DNA of 64,000 bases from Mariniblastus fucicola (GTDB lineage: Bacteria > Planctomycetota > Planctomycetia > Pirellulales > Pirellulaceae), in assembly GCF_008087665.1 (NCBI RefSeq), contig NZ_CP042912.1, forward strand, positions 1 through 64,000. The letters are read 5' to 3'. Numbering within the stretch: the stretch's first letter is position 1; each line of letters opens with the position of its first letter. Position numbers and translations under genes: made by a program. This document shows, one piece after another, positions 20,665 to 30,750 of this stretch. Below the pieces are notes generated by a model that saw nothing but the letters and a program-made list of their open reading frames with translations, was not told where the DNA came from and did no database searches.

Positions 20665-22254
20665 ATGTCGCAAGAATCGGCTCTGAAAGTACTCCATGAA
20701 CTGACCGCCGCCGGTCTGCTTTCGTCGGACGCGGTGACGCGGTTCAGCACCGAAATAGAATCCGGCGCTGATGCGCTGCTGGATAAACTGTTGGCTGAAA
20801 ACGTAATCACGCAATGGCAAGCCGACAAGTTTCGTGCTGGTCAGGCGAGCGACATTTTCCTCGGCGAGTATCTTGTCCTTCGAGAGCTTGGACGCGGCGG
20901 CATGGGCACGGTTTTGCTGGCTCGGCATCGTCGCATGGATCGCGAAGTCGCCATCAAGGTTTTGCCCGTGACCGCGATGGAATCGGAGTCAGCAGTGGCT
21001 CGTTTTTATCAGGAAGTCAAAGTCGCCGCCAAGCTGATTCATCCGAACATCGTTCACGCTTACGATGCCGGCGAACATCATGGATTTCACTATCTGGTGA
21101 TGGAATTCGTCGAAGGCCACGACCTCGCGCACGTGGTTCACGAGATCGGACCGCTGCCGCTTTCGATGGCGTTGGACTATCTCCGTCAGGCTGCCGTAGG
21201 ACTCAAATGGGCTCATGGTGAACAGGTCATCCATCGGGATATCAAACCTTCGAATCTGTTGCTCGACAGTAAAGGCAACATCAAAATCTTGGACATGGGA
21301 CTGGCGAGAGGCACCGGCAGCAACGGTACGCTTGACGGGAAATCAATTCATCTGACGACCACTGGCCAGGTAATGGGAACCGTAGAGTTCATGTCGCCTG
21401 AGCAAGCCGAAGACACGCGGCTTGCGGACGAACGTTCCGATATCTATTCGCTCGGTTGCACCTTCTATCGATTGCTCAACAACGTCGGTCCGTACTCGCG
21501 GGACACCGTTGTCAAAACCATTCTGGCGCACCGCAACGAACCGATTCCGCGGCTTCCTCAAACTGGCGATCCGCTGCAGGACGGGGCGCAATTGATCTTT
21601 GAGAAAATGGTGGCCAAGCGACCTGAAGATCGATACCAGGACATGGAACAATTGATTTCAGACATCGACCAAATCGATGAGCTTGAGAATCAGGACGAAC
21701 CGGTGACAGAACTTCGAGACGACGAAGTCATTGAGGTTCCGGAGCCGTCGATGAAAGTAGCGACGAAACCAGTAGCCTCGGAACCCATCGCATCAGAACC
21801 TGTTTCGACTTCCAGAGAGTTTCCGACCACCGCGGTGGCGATTCGGATTGAAGACGATGGCTCGATTACGAATCTACCGTCGTCCAGCAACGTTATCGAT
21901 TTGTCGAACAACGATCTGGCTCATATCGCGCCAACGCTTGCCACTCCGGGTTCAGCATCGGCAAATACGAAACCATCCCAAGCCAACGTTTTTCGTATCG
22001 AAGAAGACAAACCATCGCGGGGACTGCAGTTGATCATCGGCGCCATTGTCGCCTTTGTGTTGGCTGTTGCATTGCCCTATGGAATCGCAGGACTATTCGT
22101 CGGCACCGCCGTGTGGTGGATTTCACGGCGTCATCAAAAAGAAATGAGAACCTGTATTCGCGCAGTCGATAGAATCTGGATGACCAGAGCTGCCAAGTTC
22201 GCTGCTCTTGCATCGGTGATCATCGGCGTCTTCCGACTTGTTTTCTTCTTCTAA
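20665..22254 (+). CDS. Ser/Thr protein kinase with C-terminal membrane segments
   Basis: 529 aa. An N-terminal helical region of about 60 residues (LLAENVITQWQADKFRAGQ), typical of planctomycete kinases, precedes a kinase domain. The domain has the glycine loop GRGGMGTV, VAIK lysine, catalytic loop HRDIKPSN (about 190-197), the magnesium loop as DMG rather than DFG, and MSPEQA at the activation segment. After a linker, two hydrophobic segments near the C-terminus (LQLIIGAIVAFVLAVALPYG and a last segment ending VFRLVFFF) anchor it in the membrane, so the kinase domain should be cytoplasmic. Substrates unknown. Confidence 0.92.
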   Translation: MSQESALKVLHELTAAGLLSSDAVTRFSTEIESGADALLDKLLAENVITQWQADKFRAGQASDIFLGEYLVLRELGRGGMGTVLLARHRRMDREVAIKVLPVTAMESESAVARFYQEVKVAAKLIHPNIVHAYDAGEHHGFHYLVMEFVEGHDLAHVVHEIGPLPLSMALDYLRQAAVGLKWAHGEQVIHRDIKPSNLLLDSKGNIKILDMGLARGTGSNGTLDGKSIHLTTTGQVMGTVEFMSPEQAEDTRLADERSDIYSLGCTFYRLLNNVGPYSRDTVVKTILAHRNEPIPRLPQTGDPLQDGAQLIFEKMVAKRPEDRYQDMEQLISDIDQIDELENQDEPVTELRDDEVIEVPEPSMKVATKPVASEPIASEPVSTSREFPTTAVAIRIEDDGSITNLPSSSNVIDLSNNDLAHIAPTLATPGSASANTKPSQANVFRIEEDKPSRGLQLIIGAIVAFVLAVALPYGIAGLFVGTAVWWISRRHQKEMRTCIRAVDRIWMTRAAKFAALASVIIGVFRLVFFF

Positions 22255-22421
22255 ACCAAGTTCAAAGTGAGCTCGTCTACTGTAAAAGGCGGTTCAACGT
22301 CGAGACAACAAAAAACGAAAAACTGACTACCCAGTTCATATAACCGGCAGAGTCTTTTTGCACTTGGGGATATGTGTGGTTACAGTGAAGGCATCCACCG
22401 CGTCCACTTATCCCACCAATT

Positions 22422-23441
22422 ATGTCTGACATTCGCTTTGATCCGATTTCGGGGCAATGGGTTACTATCGCGCCCAATCGCAATGATCGCCCCGTTGAAT
22501 TTATCCCGGCGGAACGCGTTATCAAACGTTTGCTCTGTCCTTTCTGCGCCGGAAATGAACTGGAAACTCCAGCCACGCTGGCCTCCTATGACGCGTCAGG
22601 CAACAAAGTCGAAGACGAAGACCCCTGGCTTGTTCGCGTCGTTCCCAACAAGTTCCCCTCCTTTTCCGTTGCCAATGGACGCAACTGCGAGCCTTCCGCT
22701 GCAAACGCACAGGCTCCGGGCAACGGGCTCTACGAATCTTTTTGTACTCATGGAATTCAGGAATTGGTGGTCCCCAGTTCAAAGCACATCCAGAGTTTTT
22801 CGGATCTAACAAAAAACGAAACGCGAGTGACTCACTTTGCTTACCGAGATCGAATTCGATCGGCTGCCGAACAGGACCTGGCGCACGCCATGCTGTTTAC
22901 AAACTGTCGGTCAGCTGCGGGTGCTTCGTTGGAACACATTCACAGCCAGTTAATCGTTTCGCCGATCGTGAGCGCGGCCGTTAGCCAACGGATTGAACGC
23001 AACAGGACGTATCACAGCGACCATGGTCGACATCTGATTCATGCACTCAACGAATGGGAGTTGGATCAGCAACATCGTGTCGTCGAAAGGACAGAGAATT
23101 TCTCCGTGATCTGTCCATACGCCAGCCGGTTCGCGTTTCAGGTGTGGATCGTGCCAAACGCGGAGCTTCCAACGTTCCAAAAATGCTCTGACTCTGCGCT
23201 CGAAGAGCTGGGAGAGCTTACGCGAAAGCAAGTCACTCGACTCGAATCGGTATTGGACGCGCCAGCCTACAACGTGCTGTATCACTTGCCTCCATTTTCA
23301 GAGATGGAGAATCAGCCTTGGTACGTCGAGATCTTTCCTCGCATAACGACGCCAGCCGGTTTCGAGTTGGGCACCGATTTTTGGGTCAATCCGGTTTCAC
23401 CCGAAGTCGCCACACGTCGTCTCCGCCAGGTGACCGCCTGA
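22422..23441 (+). CDS. galT: Galactose-1-phosphate uridylyltransferase
   Basis: 339 aa enzyme of the HIT superfamily that exchanges UMP between UDP-glucose and galactose-1-phosphate in the Leloir pathway. The N-terminus (DPISGQWVTIAPNRNDRP) and zinc-binding CPFCAGNE are typical. The active-site segment reads EHIHSQ where most GalT proteins have HPHxQ, so the nucleophilic histidine motif is H-I-H-S-Q. The C-terminal half has the second HIT-like repeat. Cytoplasmic. It stands alone, with a glycogen synthase gene 1.8 kb downstream. The changed HPH motif leaves room for a related nucleotidyltransferase, but GalT is the best call. Confidence 0.88.
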   Translation: MSDIRFDPISGQWVTIAPNRNDRPVEFIPAERVIKRLLCPFCAGNELETPATLASYDASGNKVEDEDPWLVRVVPNKFPSFSVANGRNCEPSAANAQAPGNGLYESFCTHGIQELVVPSSKHIQSFSDLTKNETRVTHFAYRDRIRSAAEQDLAHAMLFTNCRSAAGASLEHIHSQLIVSPIVSAAVSQRIERNRTYHSDHGRHLIHALNEWELDQQHRVVERTENFSVICPYASRFAFQVWIVPNAELPTFQKCSDSALEELGELTRKQVTRLESVLDAPAYNVLYHLPPFSEMENQPWYVEIFPRITTPAGFELGTDFWVNPVSPEVATRRLRQVTA

Positions 23442-23534
23442 GTAGCGAGCACAATCCTTGGGTCAGGCCAGCGTTGCGATCGTCGCATTCGTCTGAAAGG
23501 AAGCTTGACCCATGTATGTTTTGCCTGAACCCTG

Positions 23535-25049
23535 TCAGGTTGCTTCGGCAACTCGTCGGCGACGCTGTTTCACTTCTGTCGTCGCGACGCGGCCGGCAAC
23601 ATTGGGTCGGAAAATGACCAGCAAGGCCAGCGGTAAATACCACGCTACGTAGAGCCCGCCACCGAATCCGTGCCAGAACTGAACGGCCGCCATCACCGCC
23701 GCTGAATAGGCAACCAAGGTTCCGATGTTCTTCTCTGAAGGCCACCCGACGAATGAAACGCTAAGTGCGATAAAGCCCACCAGCAGCGGATGCCGCCAGA
23801 TTTGATTGATACCCAACGACCAGATGCCTTCCAGGTTTTCCATCAACGGAAACCAGAACGCAAACATCGCCTGAAGTTGACGAACGAAATCCACCAGGTC
23901 AGCTGACGTGAAAAAAAGCCCGCAAATACAGACGCCGATGGAGCTGAAAAAGCCGATCAGAAACGTTCTCCAGCCACGTTCCCAATAATAGCTGATCCAC
24001 AACGGCAACAGGAACAGTGGATAGTAGGAAACGCCAGTCGCCAGCCCGATGAAGATTCCAGCTAACACGGGAATGCGATAACAGAACAATGCCCATATCA
24101 ATAGCGCAGCGGGGACCGTGTGCATTACATTGCCTGTGTAGATCACCGTGTAGGGCAATAGCATATAGATCGTCGCGATGCCGACTCCTGCGTGAAAGTT
24201 GCCGAAGTGGTAGTGGCAAAACAGAATCAACCCCAGCACAATCAAAACCTGGCTGGTGATCGCGACGGTCTTGGCGGCAACAATGTAGCGACCCTGATTT
24301 GACGCCGCATCGGATCCACTTTCGCGGATCTCGTTACTGTTTTCATAAGTCGAAAGGACGGGCAGCAAATACAGCAAACGATAGCCAGGCCCGCGTTGAA
24401 TCAGTTGCACGTCTTCGCTGTCGCTGGCGGCTTCGAGTCGAAGCATTTTGACAGCGTTGCGGGCGCCTTCGATGTCTTCCTCGCCCGGAGCGTAGGTCGC
24501 GATGTTGGCCAGCACAAAAATCAACAGACTTAGCCCAACAAAAACCATTCCTCCGATCGAAAGGTTCGGATCCAGCACGGGTCGGCGCACGAACACGGGA
24601 TCGATCAGCATCCGTATCATGATCAGGCCACCGATGATGAACATCCAGAAGTAGCCGTAGCGTTGCCTCGCCATCCCGGGCTCATCGAAGCCCAGTTCCG
24701 ACGCACCCGGTTTCGCGACCGGAAGATCCGAACGTTCCACGCCGGATTCTGATTCCTGTATCGATTTGCGAAAGCCAGCCTGGTTAACGATGGGTCTTCG
24801 CTGCGAATCAGATTCGCTTTCGACCTCAGGCGCCATCTGCTCAATCGCCTGTTGTTCGAGGAATCGAGCGTGTTCCAGTCGTCCCGATTGAATCAGCAGC
24901 AAACCCGGAGCCAGCAAAATGATCAGAAACAGATCGAGATTGCGAATGCTCCACGCCCGATTAAATTTGAAAAAGAACGAAAGGATCAGAAACGTCGACA
25001 CGTACATCCACGTCGTTTCGTTGATTCGTTCGTAGGCAAATGGTTGCAT
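23535..25049 (-). CDS. Multi-spanning membrane protein, possible glycosyltransferase-like
   Basis: 504 aa from the ATG at 25049; an in-frame TTG at 25076 would add nine residues. At least ten hydrophobic segments (for example TFLILSFFFKFN, LFLIILLAPGLLLIQ, FVGLSLLIFVLANIA), with a long charged loop at about residues 60-110. The architecture resembles polytopic sugar-transfer or polymerisation proteins of the GT-C type, but no catalytic Asp/Glu motif is obvious, so I do not assign an enzyme. Convergent with galT. Confidence 0.6.
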   Translation of the reverse strand: MQPFAYERINETTWMYVSTFLILSFFFKFNRAWSIRNLDLFLIILLAPGLLLIQSGRLEHARFLEQQAIEQMAPEVESESDSQRRPIVNQAGFRKSIQESESGVERSDLPVAKPGASELGFDEPGMARQRYGYFWMFIIGGLIMIRMLIDPVFVRRPVLDPNLSIGGMVFVGLSLLIFVLANIATYAPGEEDIEGARNAVKMLRLEAASDSEDVQLIQRGPGYRLLYLLPVLSTYENSNEIRESGSDAASNQGRYIVAAKTVAITSQVLIVLGLILFCHYHFGNFHAGVGIATIYMLLPYTVIYTGNVMHTVPAALLIWALFCYRIPVLAGIFIGLATGVSYYPLFLLPLWISYYWERGWRTFLIGFFSSIGVCICGLFFTSADLVDFVRQLQAMFAFWFPLMENLEGIWSLGINQIWRHPLLVGFIALSVSFVGWPSEKNIGTLVAYSAAVMAAVQFWHGFGGGLYVAWYLPLALLVIFRPNVAGRVATTEVKQRRRRVAEAT

Positions 25050-25288
25050 GACAGAGCAGGCAGGACGCGCGGGCAAAAACCGATTTTAGTCGCAGTTTCG
25101 CAAATCAGGATAGACGAATTCGAGCCTGCTGCCGTGTCGGAGCCTGTTTTTGCGAGTATATTGCCCACTCGTTCCCAAACTTGCCATTCACCGCCATTGG
25201 TTGGTGTTTGCCGGCATCGCCGGAGCGAATGAACCTCTTATCAACCTCGAATTGATACTCGTACAGCAATCTTTTAAGTCAAAGCTCC

Positions 25289-26770
25289 ATGAAAATCATT
25301 CTTGCCAGCAGCGAAGTCGTTCCTTTCGCAAAAACCGGTGGTTTGGCTGACGTCTGCGGTGCCCTGCCCCGGGAACTCGAGAATCTGGGCCATGAAGTCA
25401 ATGTCTTCATGCCGTACTATCGCTGCGTCAAAGAAAAAGCTGACAAGTTTCAAATCGAAGACACCCGACAAAAACTGGAGATCCCGGTCGGCAGTCTGGT
25501 AGAAGACGGCCAACTGTTGCGAACTACTGTCCCGAACAGCAACGTACCGGTTTGGCTGGTCGGTCACGACGAGTATTTCAATCGCGATGGCCTGTACGGC
25601 GAAAACGGACAGGACTATCAGGATAACTGCGAACGGTTCACTTTCTTTTGCCGCAGCGTGATGGAGTCCATTCGCATACTCGATCTGCAACCCGATTTGA
25701 TTCACGTCAACGATTGGCAAACAGGGTTGATTCCGGCGCTGCTCAAGTGCGAGTATCACCAGAATCCGATTTACGAAAACGTGGCCTCGTTGATGACGGT
25801 TCACAACCTCGCGTACCAGGGAACTTTCGTGGCCGACAAAATGGCGATCACGGGATTGGACTGGAAACATTTCAACTATGAAGAGATGGAGTTTTACGGT
25901 CGGCTAAATCTGCTCAAGACCGGATTGGTCTATGCCGACGCGATCAACACTGTCAGTCCGACCTACGCAAAAGAGATTCAATCGCCGGCTCAGGGATGCG
26001 GGCTCGAAACCGTGTTGCAACATCGATCCGCGGACGTATCGGGCATCATCAACGGCATCGACGACACCGCCTGGAATCCGGCTGTGGACGAATTGATTTC
26101 GCAAAAGTTCGATCGCGATTCGTGGCCGGTAGGAAAGGCAGCTTGCAAAGCCGAAGTGCAGAAGCTGGGCCAACTTCACCAGAATCCGGACGTCCCGATG
26201 ATCGGAATCGTGGGGCGCCTGGCGACTCAAAAAGGCTGGTCGCTGATCCTTCCCGTGATGCGTCGCTGGCTGGAAGACCCCAACAACCATGCTCAATGGG
26301 TTGTGCTTGGAACCGGCGATCCGGATTTTCATGTCGTGCTGTCGACATTGCAACAACAGTTTGCCGGACAGCTGTCGGTCACGCTGGATTTTTCAAACCA
26401 GTTGGCTCATCAGATTGAAGCGGGCAGCGACATTTTCGTCATGCCGAGCGAATACGAACCCTGCGGTTTGAACCAGATGTACAGCATGGCTTATGGAACC
26501 GTTCCGGTTGTTCGCAGCACGGGCGGGCTGGCGGACACGGTCGTCGATGCCAGCCTCGAAACACTGGGCAACGGAACCGCGAACGGATTCTCGTTTGCAG
26601 ACTTCTCGGCGGACGCCCTCGAGCACACACTTCACCGCGCAGCGCGGATGTACTATGAGGACAAAGAGTGTTGGAGGCAGTTGGTGAATCAGGGCATGAG
26701 CCAGGATTGGTCGTGGACGGCAAGTGCAAAAGCCTACGAGGCACTCTACGGTCGACTGACAAAGAAATAG
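25289..26770 (+). CDS. glgA: Glycogen synthase, ADP-glucose type
   Basis: 493 aa GT5-family enzyme that extends alpha-1,4-glucan chains from ADP-glucose. The N-terminal substrate-binding motif is KTGGLAD (from residue 15), followed by HVNDWQTG. The C-terminal catalytic motifs are PSEYEPCGLNQMYSM and STGGLADTV. Length and domain layout (two Rossmann domains) match bacterial GlgA. Cytoplasmic. No branching enzyme or glgC is adjacent, so the pathway genes must be elsewhere. Expressed as a single gene; the galT gene upstream is on the same strand but separated by a convergent gene. Confidence 0.95.
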   Translation: MKIILASSEVVPFAKTGGLADVCGALPRELENLGHEVNVFMPYYRCVKEKADKFQIEDTRQKLEIPVGSLVEDGQLLRTTVPNSNVPVWLVGHDEYFNRDGLYGENGQDYQDNCERFTFFCRSVMESIRILDLQPDLIHVNDWQTGLIPALLKCEYHQNPIYENVASLMTVHNLAYQGTFVADKMAITGLDWKHFNYEEMEFYGRLNLLKTGLVYADAINTVSPTYAKEIQSPAQGCGLETVLQHRSADVSGIINGIDDTAWNPAVDELISQKFDRDSWPVGKAACKAEVQKLGQLHQNPDVPMIGIVGRLATQKGWSLILPVMRRWLEDPNNHAQWVVLGTGDPDFHVVLSTLQQQFAGQLSVTLDFSNQLAHQIEAGSDIFVMPSEYEPCGLNQMYSMAYGTVPVVRSTGGLADTVVDASLETLGNGTANGFSFADFSADALEHTLHRAARMYYEDKECWRQLVNQGMSQDWSWTASAKAYEALYGRLTKK

Positions 26771-26847
26771 CGGACGGATCGCCAAAGCGAGACTTAAAAT
26801 TCAAATCAAAACGTGAACCGGGAGTTTGATCTGTTCGTAGCAACAGA

Positions 26848-27564
26848 ATGCAGGAAGCCAAATCAGTTCGAACGACATCGAAACCAAATCAGTGGCAGTG
26901 GCGCGTCGTTCGTAGAGGAAAACGGATCTTCAAGTGGTTTTGCTTCGTCGTGTTAGCCTATGTCGCGATCGTTCTGCTGGGCCTCATTCCAGTAAACAAC
27001 GATTTCGTCCTGGCCGAAAAAGGAATCACGCTGCACGTTGTCTCGAACGAAGTGCATGCCGATATCATCGTGCCCGTGGTTACGAACGTCATCGATTGGT
27101 CCGTTGAGTTTCAGAACGCAGCCATCACGGATGATGTTTCCGCGGCGACACATGTTGCAATCGGTTGGGGAGACAAAGGCTTCTTTCTACACACCGAAAC
27201 GTGGGATGATTTCAAATTATCGATCGCAGCCAACGCGTTGTTGCTTCCTTCAGAGAGCTGCGTTCACGCAAAATTTACGCATCCCGAACACCATCCGGAC
27301 GCCGCATCGGTTACGATTTCGCAAGATCAATATCGCCAGCTGGTGGACTTTATCAAGCAAACGCTACGGCGAGATTCTGAGGGCAAGGCCATCCAAATTC
27401 CGGGCTACGCCTACTCGACAACCGATGCGTTTTTCGAAGCCAAAGGGCGCTACCACTTGCTCAACACGTGCAACTCCTGGGTCGGTCGTGGCTTAAGAAC
27501 GGCTGGCGTCAAAGTGCCGTGGATGTCTCCGCTGCCAAAAACGCCAATGCTGTATTTTGAATAA
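26848..27564 (+). CDS. DUF2459-family membrane-anchored protein
   Basis: 238 aa. One N-terminal transmembrane segment (FKWFCFVVLAYVAIVLLGLI) anchors an extracytoplasmic domain. The core matches the DUF2459 (TIGR02117) family: VHADIIVPV near the start of the domain, HVAIGWGDKGFFLHTETW, then NTCNSWVGRGLRTAGV with a conserved Cys-Asn pair that suggests a papain-like fold. Biochemical role unproven. It is 77 bases past glgA on the same strand, and no obvious link is apparent. Confidence 0.8.
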   Translation: MQEAKSVRTTSKPNQWQWRVVRRGKRIFKWFCFVVLAYVAIVLLGLIPVNNDFVLAEKGITLHVVSNEVHADIIVPVVTNVIDWSVEFQNAAITDDVSAATHVAIGWGDKGFFLHTETWDDFKLSIAANALLLPSESCVHAKFTHPEHHPDAASVTISQDQYRQLVDFIKQTLRRDSEGKAIQIPGYAYSTTDAFFEAKGRYHLLNTCNSWVGRGLRTAGVKVPWMSPLPKTPMLYFE

Positions 27565-27618
27565 CGCTCGATCATGAATAGCCGCGGCACCCGGTCCTGA
27601 CTGAAACTGGCGCTAACC

Positions 27619-28929
27619 TCAGCCACTGTTTCTGGTGGACCAAACTTCGCCGTCGGGAAAGCGAAACTTTTCAATCGTTTCAGGTTTCATCGTTGCGCTA
27701 TATCCCGCAGCAGTCGGTGGCATGTAAGCCGCATTCTTGATCACGCAAGGATCTACAAAGTGCTCATGCAAGTGATCGACAAACTCAGCCACATGCGAAT
27801 CCGTTGACGCCCCAATACGAATGTAGTCGATCATGATCAGATGGTTCACGTATTCGCACAAACCAACGCCACCCGCGTGAGGACACACAGGTACGCCGAA
27901 TTTTTTGGCCAACAACAATACGGATAACACCTCGTTCACTCCGCCCAAACGGCAGCTGTCGATCTGACAGAATTGAATCGCTCCGGCCTGAAGAAACTGT
28001 TTGAACATGACCCGGTTCTGACACTGCTCACCCGTCGCGATGCCGATCGGATGCACGCCTTCTCCGATCGCTTTATGAGCCAGGACATCGTCCGGACAGG
28101 TCGGTTCCTCGATCCACCACGGATTGAACTCAGCCAGAGTATTCGTCCAGTCGATCGCTTGCTGAACATCCCATCGCTGATTCGCGTCGAGCATCATCTT
28201 TCGATCCGGGCCGATCGTGTTCCGCATGATTCCGGCGCGGCGTCGATCATCTTCGAGGTTGTCGCCAACCTTCAGTTTGAAATGGCTCCAACCATCCGCG
28301 ATGCCTTCGTTACAGAGCCGCACGATTTTTTCGTCGCTGTAGCCCAACCATCCAGCGGAAGTCGTGTAGGCGGGAAATCCGCTTTCCAGCATCTCTTTCT
28401 CGCGAACCGCCGCGGTCGAGTCGTTGGCTTTGAGAATTTCGATCGCTTCCTCAGGAGTCAGCGCATCGGTCAGGTAGCGAAAATCAATACAGCTGACCAT
28501 TTCCTCCGCCGACATGTCGCAAACCAGTTTCCAAAGCGGTTTGTTTTCGACTTTGGCGTACAGATCCCAAATCGCATTGATCACACCACCGGTCGCCAGG
28601 TGAATGACTCCTTTTTCGGGTCCGACCCAACGGAATTGCGGTTCGCTGGTGAGTTTTCTCCACAGCCCGGCAAAGTCGCCCCGGATTTCATCCAGCGTCA
28701 TGCCTACGATGAATTGACAGAGATATTTTGCGGCTTCGACACAAAGCTCCGTCCCGCGTCCGAGCGTAAACGTCAAACCATGGCCTTCAAAATCCGAGTC
28801 TGTTTTGAGCACGATGTAGGCTGCTGAATAATCGGGTGAACCGTGCATCGCGTCCGAGCCATCAGCATCGTCAGAAGTTGGGAATCGAACGTCGTCGACA
28901 GTGAATGAAATGATTTTTGGATTCGGCAT
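27619..28929 (-). CDS. L-fuconate dehydratase (enolase superfamily)
   Basis: 436 aa, mandelate racemase/enolase superfamily. Catalyses water removal from L-fuconate to 2-keto-3-deoxy-L-fuconate in oxidative L-fucose breakdown. The family signature is strong: general-base lysines in HFKLKVGDN, metal ligands in MMLDANQRW, IEEPTCPDD and ATGEQCQ, and the late His in VCPHAGG. Length agrees with characterised L-fuconate dehydratases. Cytoplasmic. No other fucose genes are adjacent. Fucose-rich algal polysaccharides are typical food for marine planctomycetes, which fits but is inference. Confidence 0.9.
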   Translation of the reverse strand: MPNPKIISFTVDDVRFPTSDDADGSDAMHGSPDYSAAYIVLKTDSDFEGHGLTFTLGRGTELCVEAAKYLCQFIVGMTLDEIRGDFAGLWRKLTSEPQFRWVGPEKGVIHLATGGVINAIWDLYAKVENKPLWKLVCDMSAEEMVSCIDFRYLTDALTPEEAIEILKANDSTAAVREKEMLESGFPAYTTSAGWLGYSDEKIVRLCNEGIADGWSHFKLKVGDNLEDDRRRAGIMRNTIGPDRKMMLDANQRWDVQQAIDWTNTLAEFNPWWIEEPTCPDDVLAHKAIGEGVHPIGIATGEQCQNRVMFKQFLQAGAIQFCQIDSCRLGGVNEVLSVLLLAKKFGVPVCPHAGGVGLCEYVNHLIMIDYIRIGASTDSHVAEFVDHLHEHFVDPCVIKNAAYMPPTAAGYSATMKPETIEKFRFPDGEVWSTRNSG

Positions 28930-29072
28930 GACTGGTCACGGGGTTCGAATTGGAAGCTTACATCGTAGTCGGCCGGGCCGAAGTTCGGGACCGTGGTTTG
29001 CCGTCGTTGAAGAAAACTGTTGGCCAAAATGGGATATAATCCGAGCCAGATTTTGTCTACCTGGAAAACGGA

Positions 29073-30530
29073 ATGATCACCACCATCTTTATTGTCATCG
29101 CAGTTATCGTGCTTCTCGGCGTTGCTGCTCTCGCGATTCATGATTTGCTGCAAACCAAGGATCCAATCTGTCGAAACTATCCCGTCGTTGGCCACGGCAG
29201 GCACTTTCTTTCGGAACTTGGACCGAAACTGCGGCAGTACATCGTCGCAGACAATAACGAGGAACGTCCTTTCAATCGCGACGATCGCGAATGGATCTAT
29301 CGCTCGGCCGACAAAAGCAATAACTACTTTGGGTTTGGAACCGACAACGATATCGAACAGTCTCCAGGCTATTTGATTATCAAACAAAGCACTTTTCCAC
29401 TGTTCGATCCGCAGCCCGAAGACGAGGGCTACGATCCGGACTACATAATCCCGTCGACCAAAGTGATCGGCGAAGCACGCAATCGCAAAGGCGCATTTCG
29501 ACCGAACTCGATCATCAACATTTCCGCCATGAGCTACGGCTCGCTGAGTGCTCCGGCGGTGGAAGCGATGAGTCGTGGCGCTGCGCTATGCGGTTGCCTA
29601 CAGAACACGGGTGAAGGAGGCGTTTCTCCGCATCACGATCATGGTTCGGATCTCGTTTGGCAACTGGGGACCGGCTACTACGGAGCCCGCGATGCTGACG
29701 GTACTTTCGACGAGAAGCGTTTCGTCGAAACTTGTGATCGCTTCAACGTCAAAGCCATCGAAGTCAAAATCAGTCAGGGTGCCAAACCGGGTCGCGGCGG
29801 CGTCCTTCCCGGCAGCAAAGTTACTCCGGAAATCGCCAACATTCGCGGCATCCCGGTTGGCAAAAGCTGTCTCAGTCCCAACGCCCATCGCATGTTCAAC
29901 GACGCTGACGGGATGCTGGATTTCGTCGAGCGGTTGGCGGACCTTTCCGGATTACCCGTCGGAATCAAGTCCGCCGTTGGCCAGCTGGATTTTTGGAATG
30001 AGTTGGTCAGGCACATGGAAACGGGCGACCGCGGCATCGACTTTCTTTCTATCGACGGCGGCGAAGGAGGCACTGGCGCCGCGCCGCTGGTTTTTTCAGA
30101 CCACGTGGCGCTTCCGTTTCGAATTGGCTTTGATCGCGTGCATCGAATTTTTACTGACGCCGGCATTCAGGATCGCTTGACGTTCATCGGTTCGGGGAAA
30201 CTTGGATTCCCGGAAGAGACCTTGCTGGCAATGGCGATGGGTTGCGACATGATCAACGTGGCTCGCACGGCGATGATGGCGATCGGTTGCATTCAGGCGC
30301 AGATCTGTCACACCGGAAAATGTCCGACCGGAGTCGCGACTCAGGACAAGTGGCTGATGCGAGGCCTGGACCCGACTGACAAATCGGCCCGTTTGGCGAA
30401 CTACATCACGACGCTACGAAAAGAAGTCCTGCAGCTGTGTCGTGCTTGTGGTGAAGCGCATCCGTCGGACATGTCGCTGGACCATTTCGAAGTTCTGGAA
30501 GACCGTTTTCAGGCACGGCCCATCGGCTAA
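29073..30530 (+). CDS. FMN-binding glutamate synthase-family protein
   Basis: 485 aa. An N-terminal transmembrane segment (TTIFIVIAVIVLLGVAALAI) is followed by a glutamate-synthase-like FMN barrel. Diagnostic parts are SAMSYGSLSAPAVEAMSRGA, QNTGEGGVSPHH and the glycine-rich FMN-phosphate region (IDGGEGGTGAAP). The 3Fe-4S cluster cysteines are spaced C-x5-C-x4-C in GCIQAQICHTGKCPTG. It lacks the glutaminase and central domains of full GltB, so it is not ordinary glutamate synthase; related proteins are membrane-bound and of uncertain substrate. Electron-transfer or amino-donor chemistry is possible. Confidence 0.87.
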   Translation: MITTIFIVIAVIVLLGVAALAIHDLLQTKDPICRNYPVVGHGRHFLSELGPKLRQYIVADNNEERPFNRDDREWIYRSADKSNNYFGFGTDNDIEQSPGYLIIKQSTFPLFDPQPEDEGYDPDYIIPSTKVIGEARNRKGAFRPNSIINISAMSYGSLSAPAVEAMSRGAALCGCLQNTGEGGVSPHHDHGSDLVWQLGTGYYGARDADGTFDEKRFVETCDRFNVKAIEVKISQGAKPGRGGVLPGSKVTPEIANIRGIPVGKSCLSPNAHRMFNDADGMLDFVERLADLSGLPVGIKSAVGQLDFWNELVRHMETGDRGIDFLSIDGGEGGTGAAPLVFSDHVALPFRIGFDRVHRIFTDAGIQDRLTFIGSGKLGFPEETLLAMAMGCDMINVARTAMMAIGCIQAQICHTGKCPTGVATQDKWLMRGLDPTDKSARLANYITTLRKEVLQLCRACGEAHPSDMSLDHFEVLEDRFQARPIG

Positions 30531-30578
30531 AGCAGCCGAGTCTGCCCCAGAACCGCATCCGCCCAATATCTCAGTAGC

Positions 30579-30597
30579 CGAGTCTGTCCCAGACTCG
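30579..30597. repeat. Short hairpin repeat downstream of the FMN protein
   Basis: CGAGTCTG (30579-30586) and CAGACTCG (30590-30597) form a perfect 8-bp stem with a TCC loop. A partial copy of the same unit lies just upstream, from about 30534. These look like dispersed palindromic repeat units after a stop codon. No T-run. Confidence 0.5.
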
Positions 30598-30750
30598 TAT
30601 CAATAAGTCAGCAACTCACTGAGCCCATTGGCAAGAAACTTGAACTGCGATTTGATGTTAAACTGAACGAAGGGCCGCTTCCCCGCGTAAGCTGCGCACT
30701 CCGAACTTCCTCATCACCCCATTTTTAGTTTGAACACAGGCAACAAGTCC

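Noticed and set aside
28930-28970. tRNA T-arm-like GGTTCGAATT
   Set aside because: No acceptor stem, anticodon arm or CCA region fits around it.
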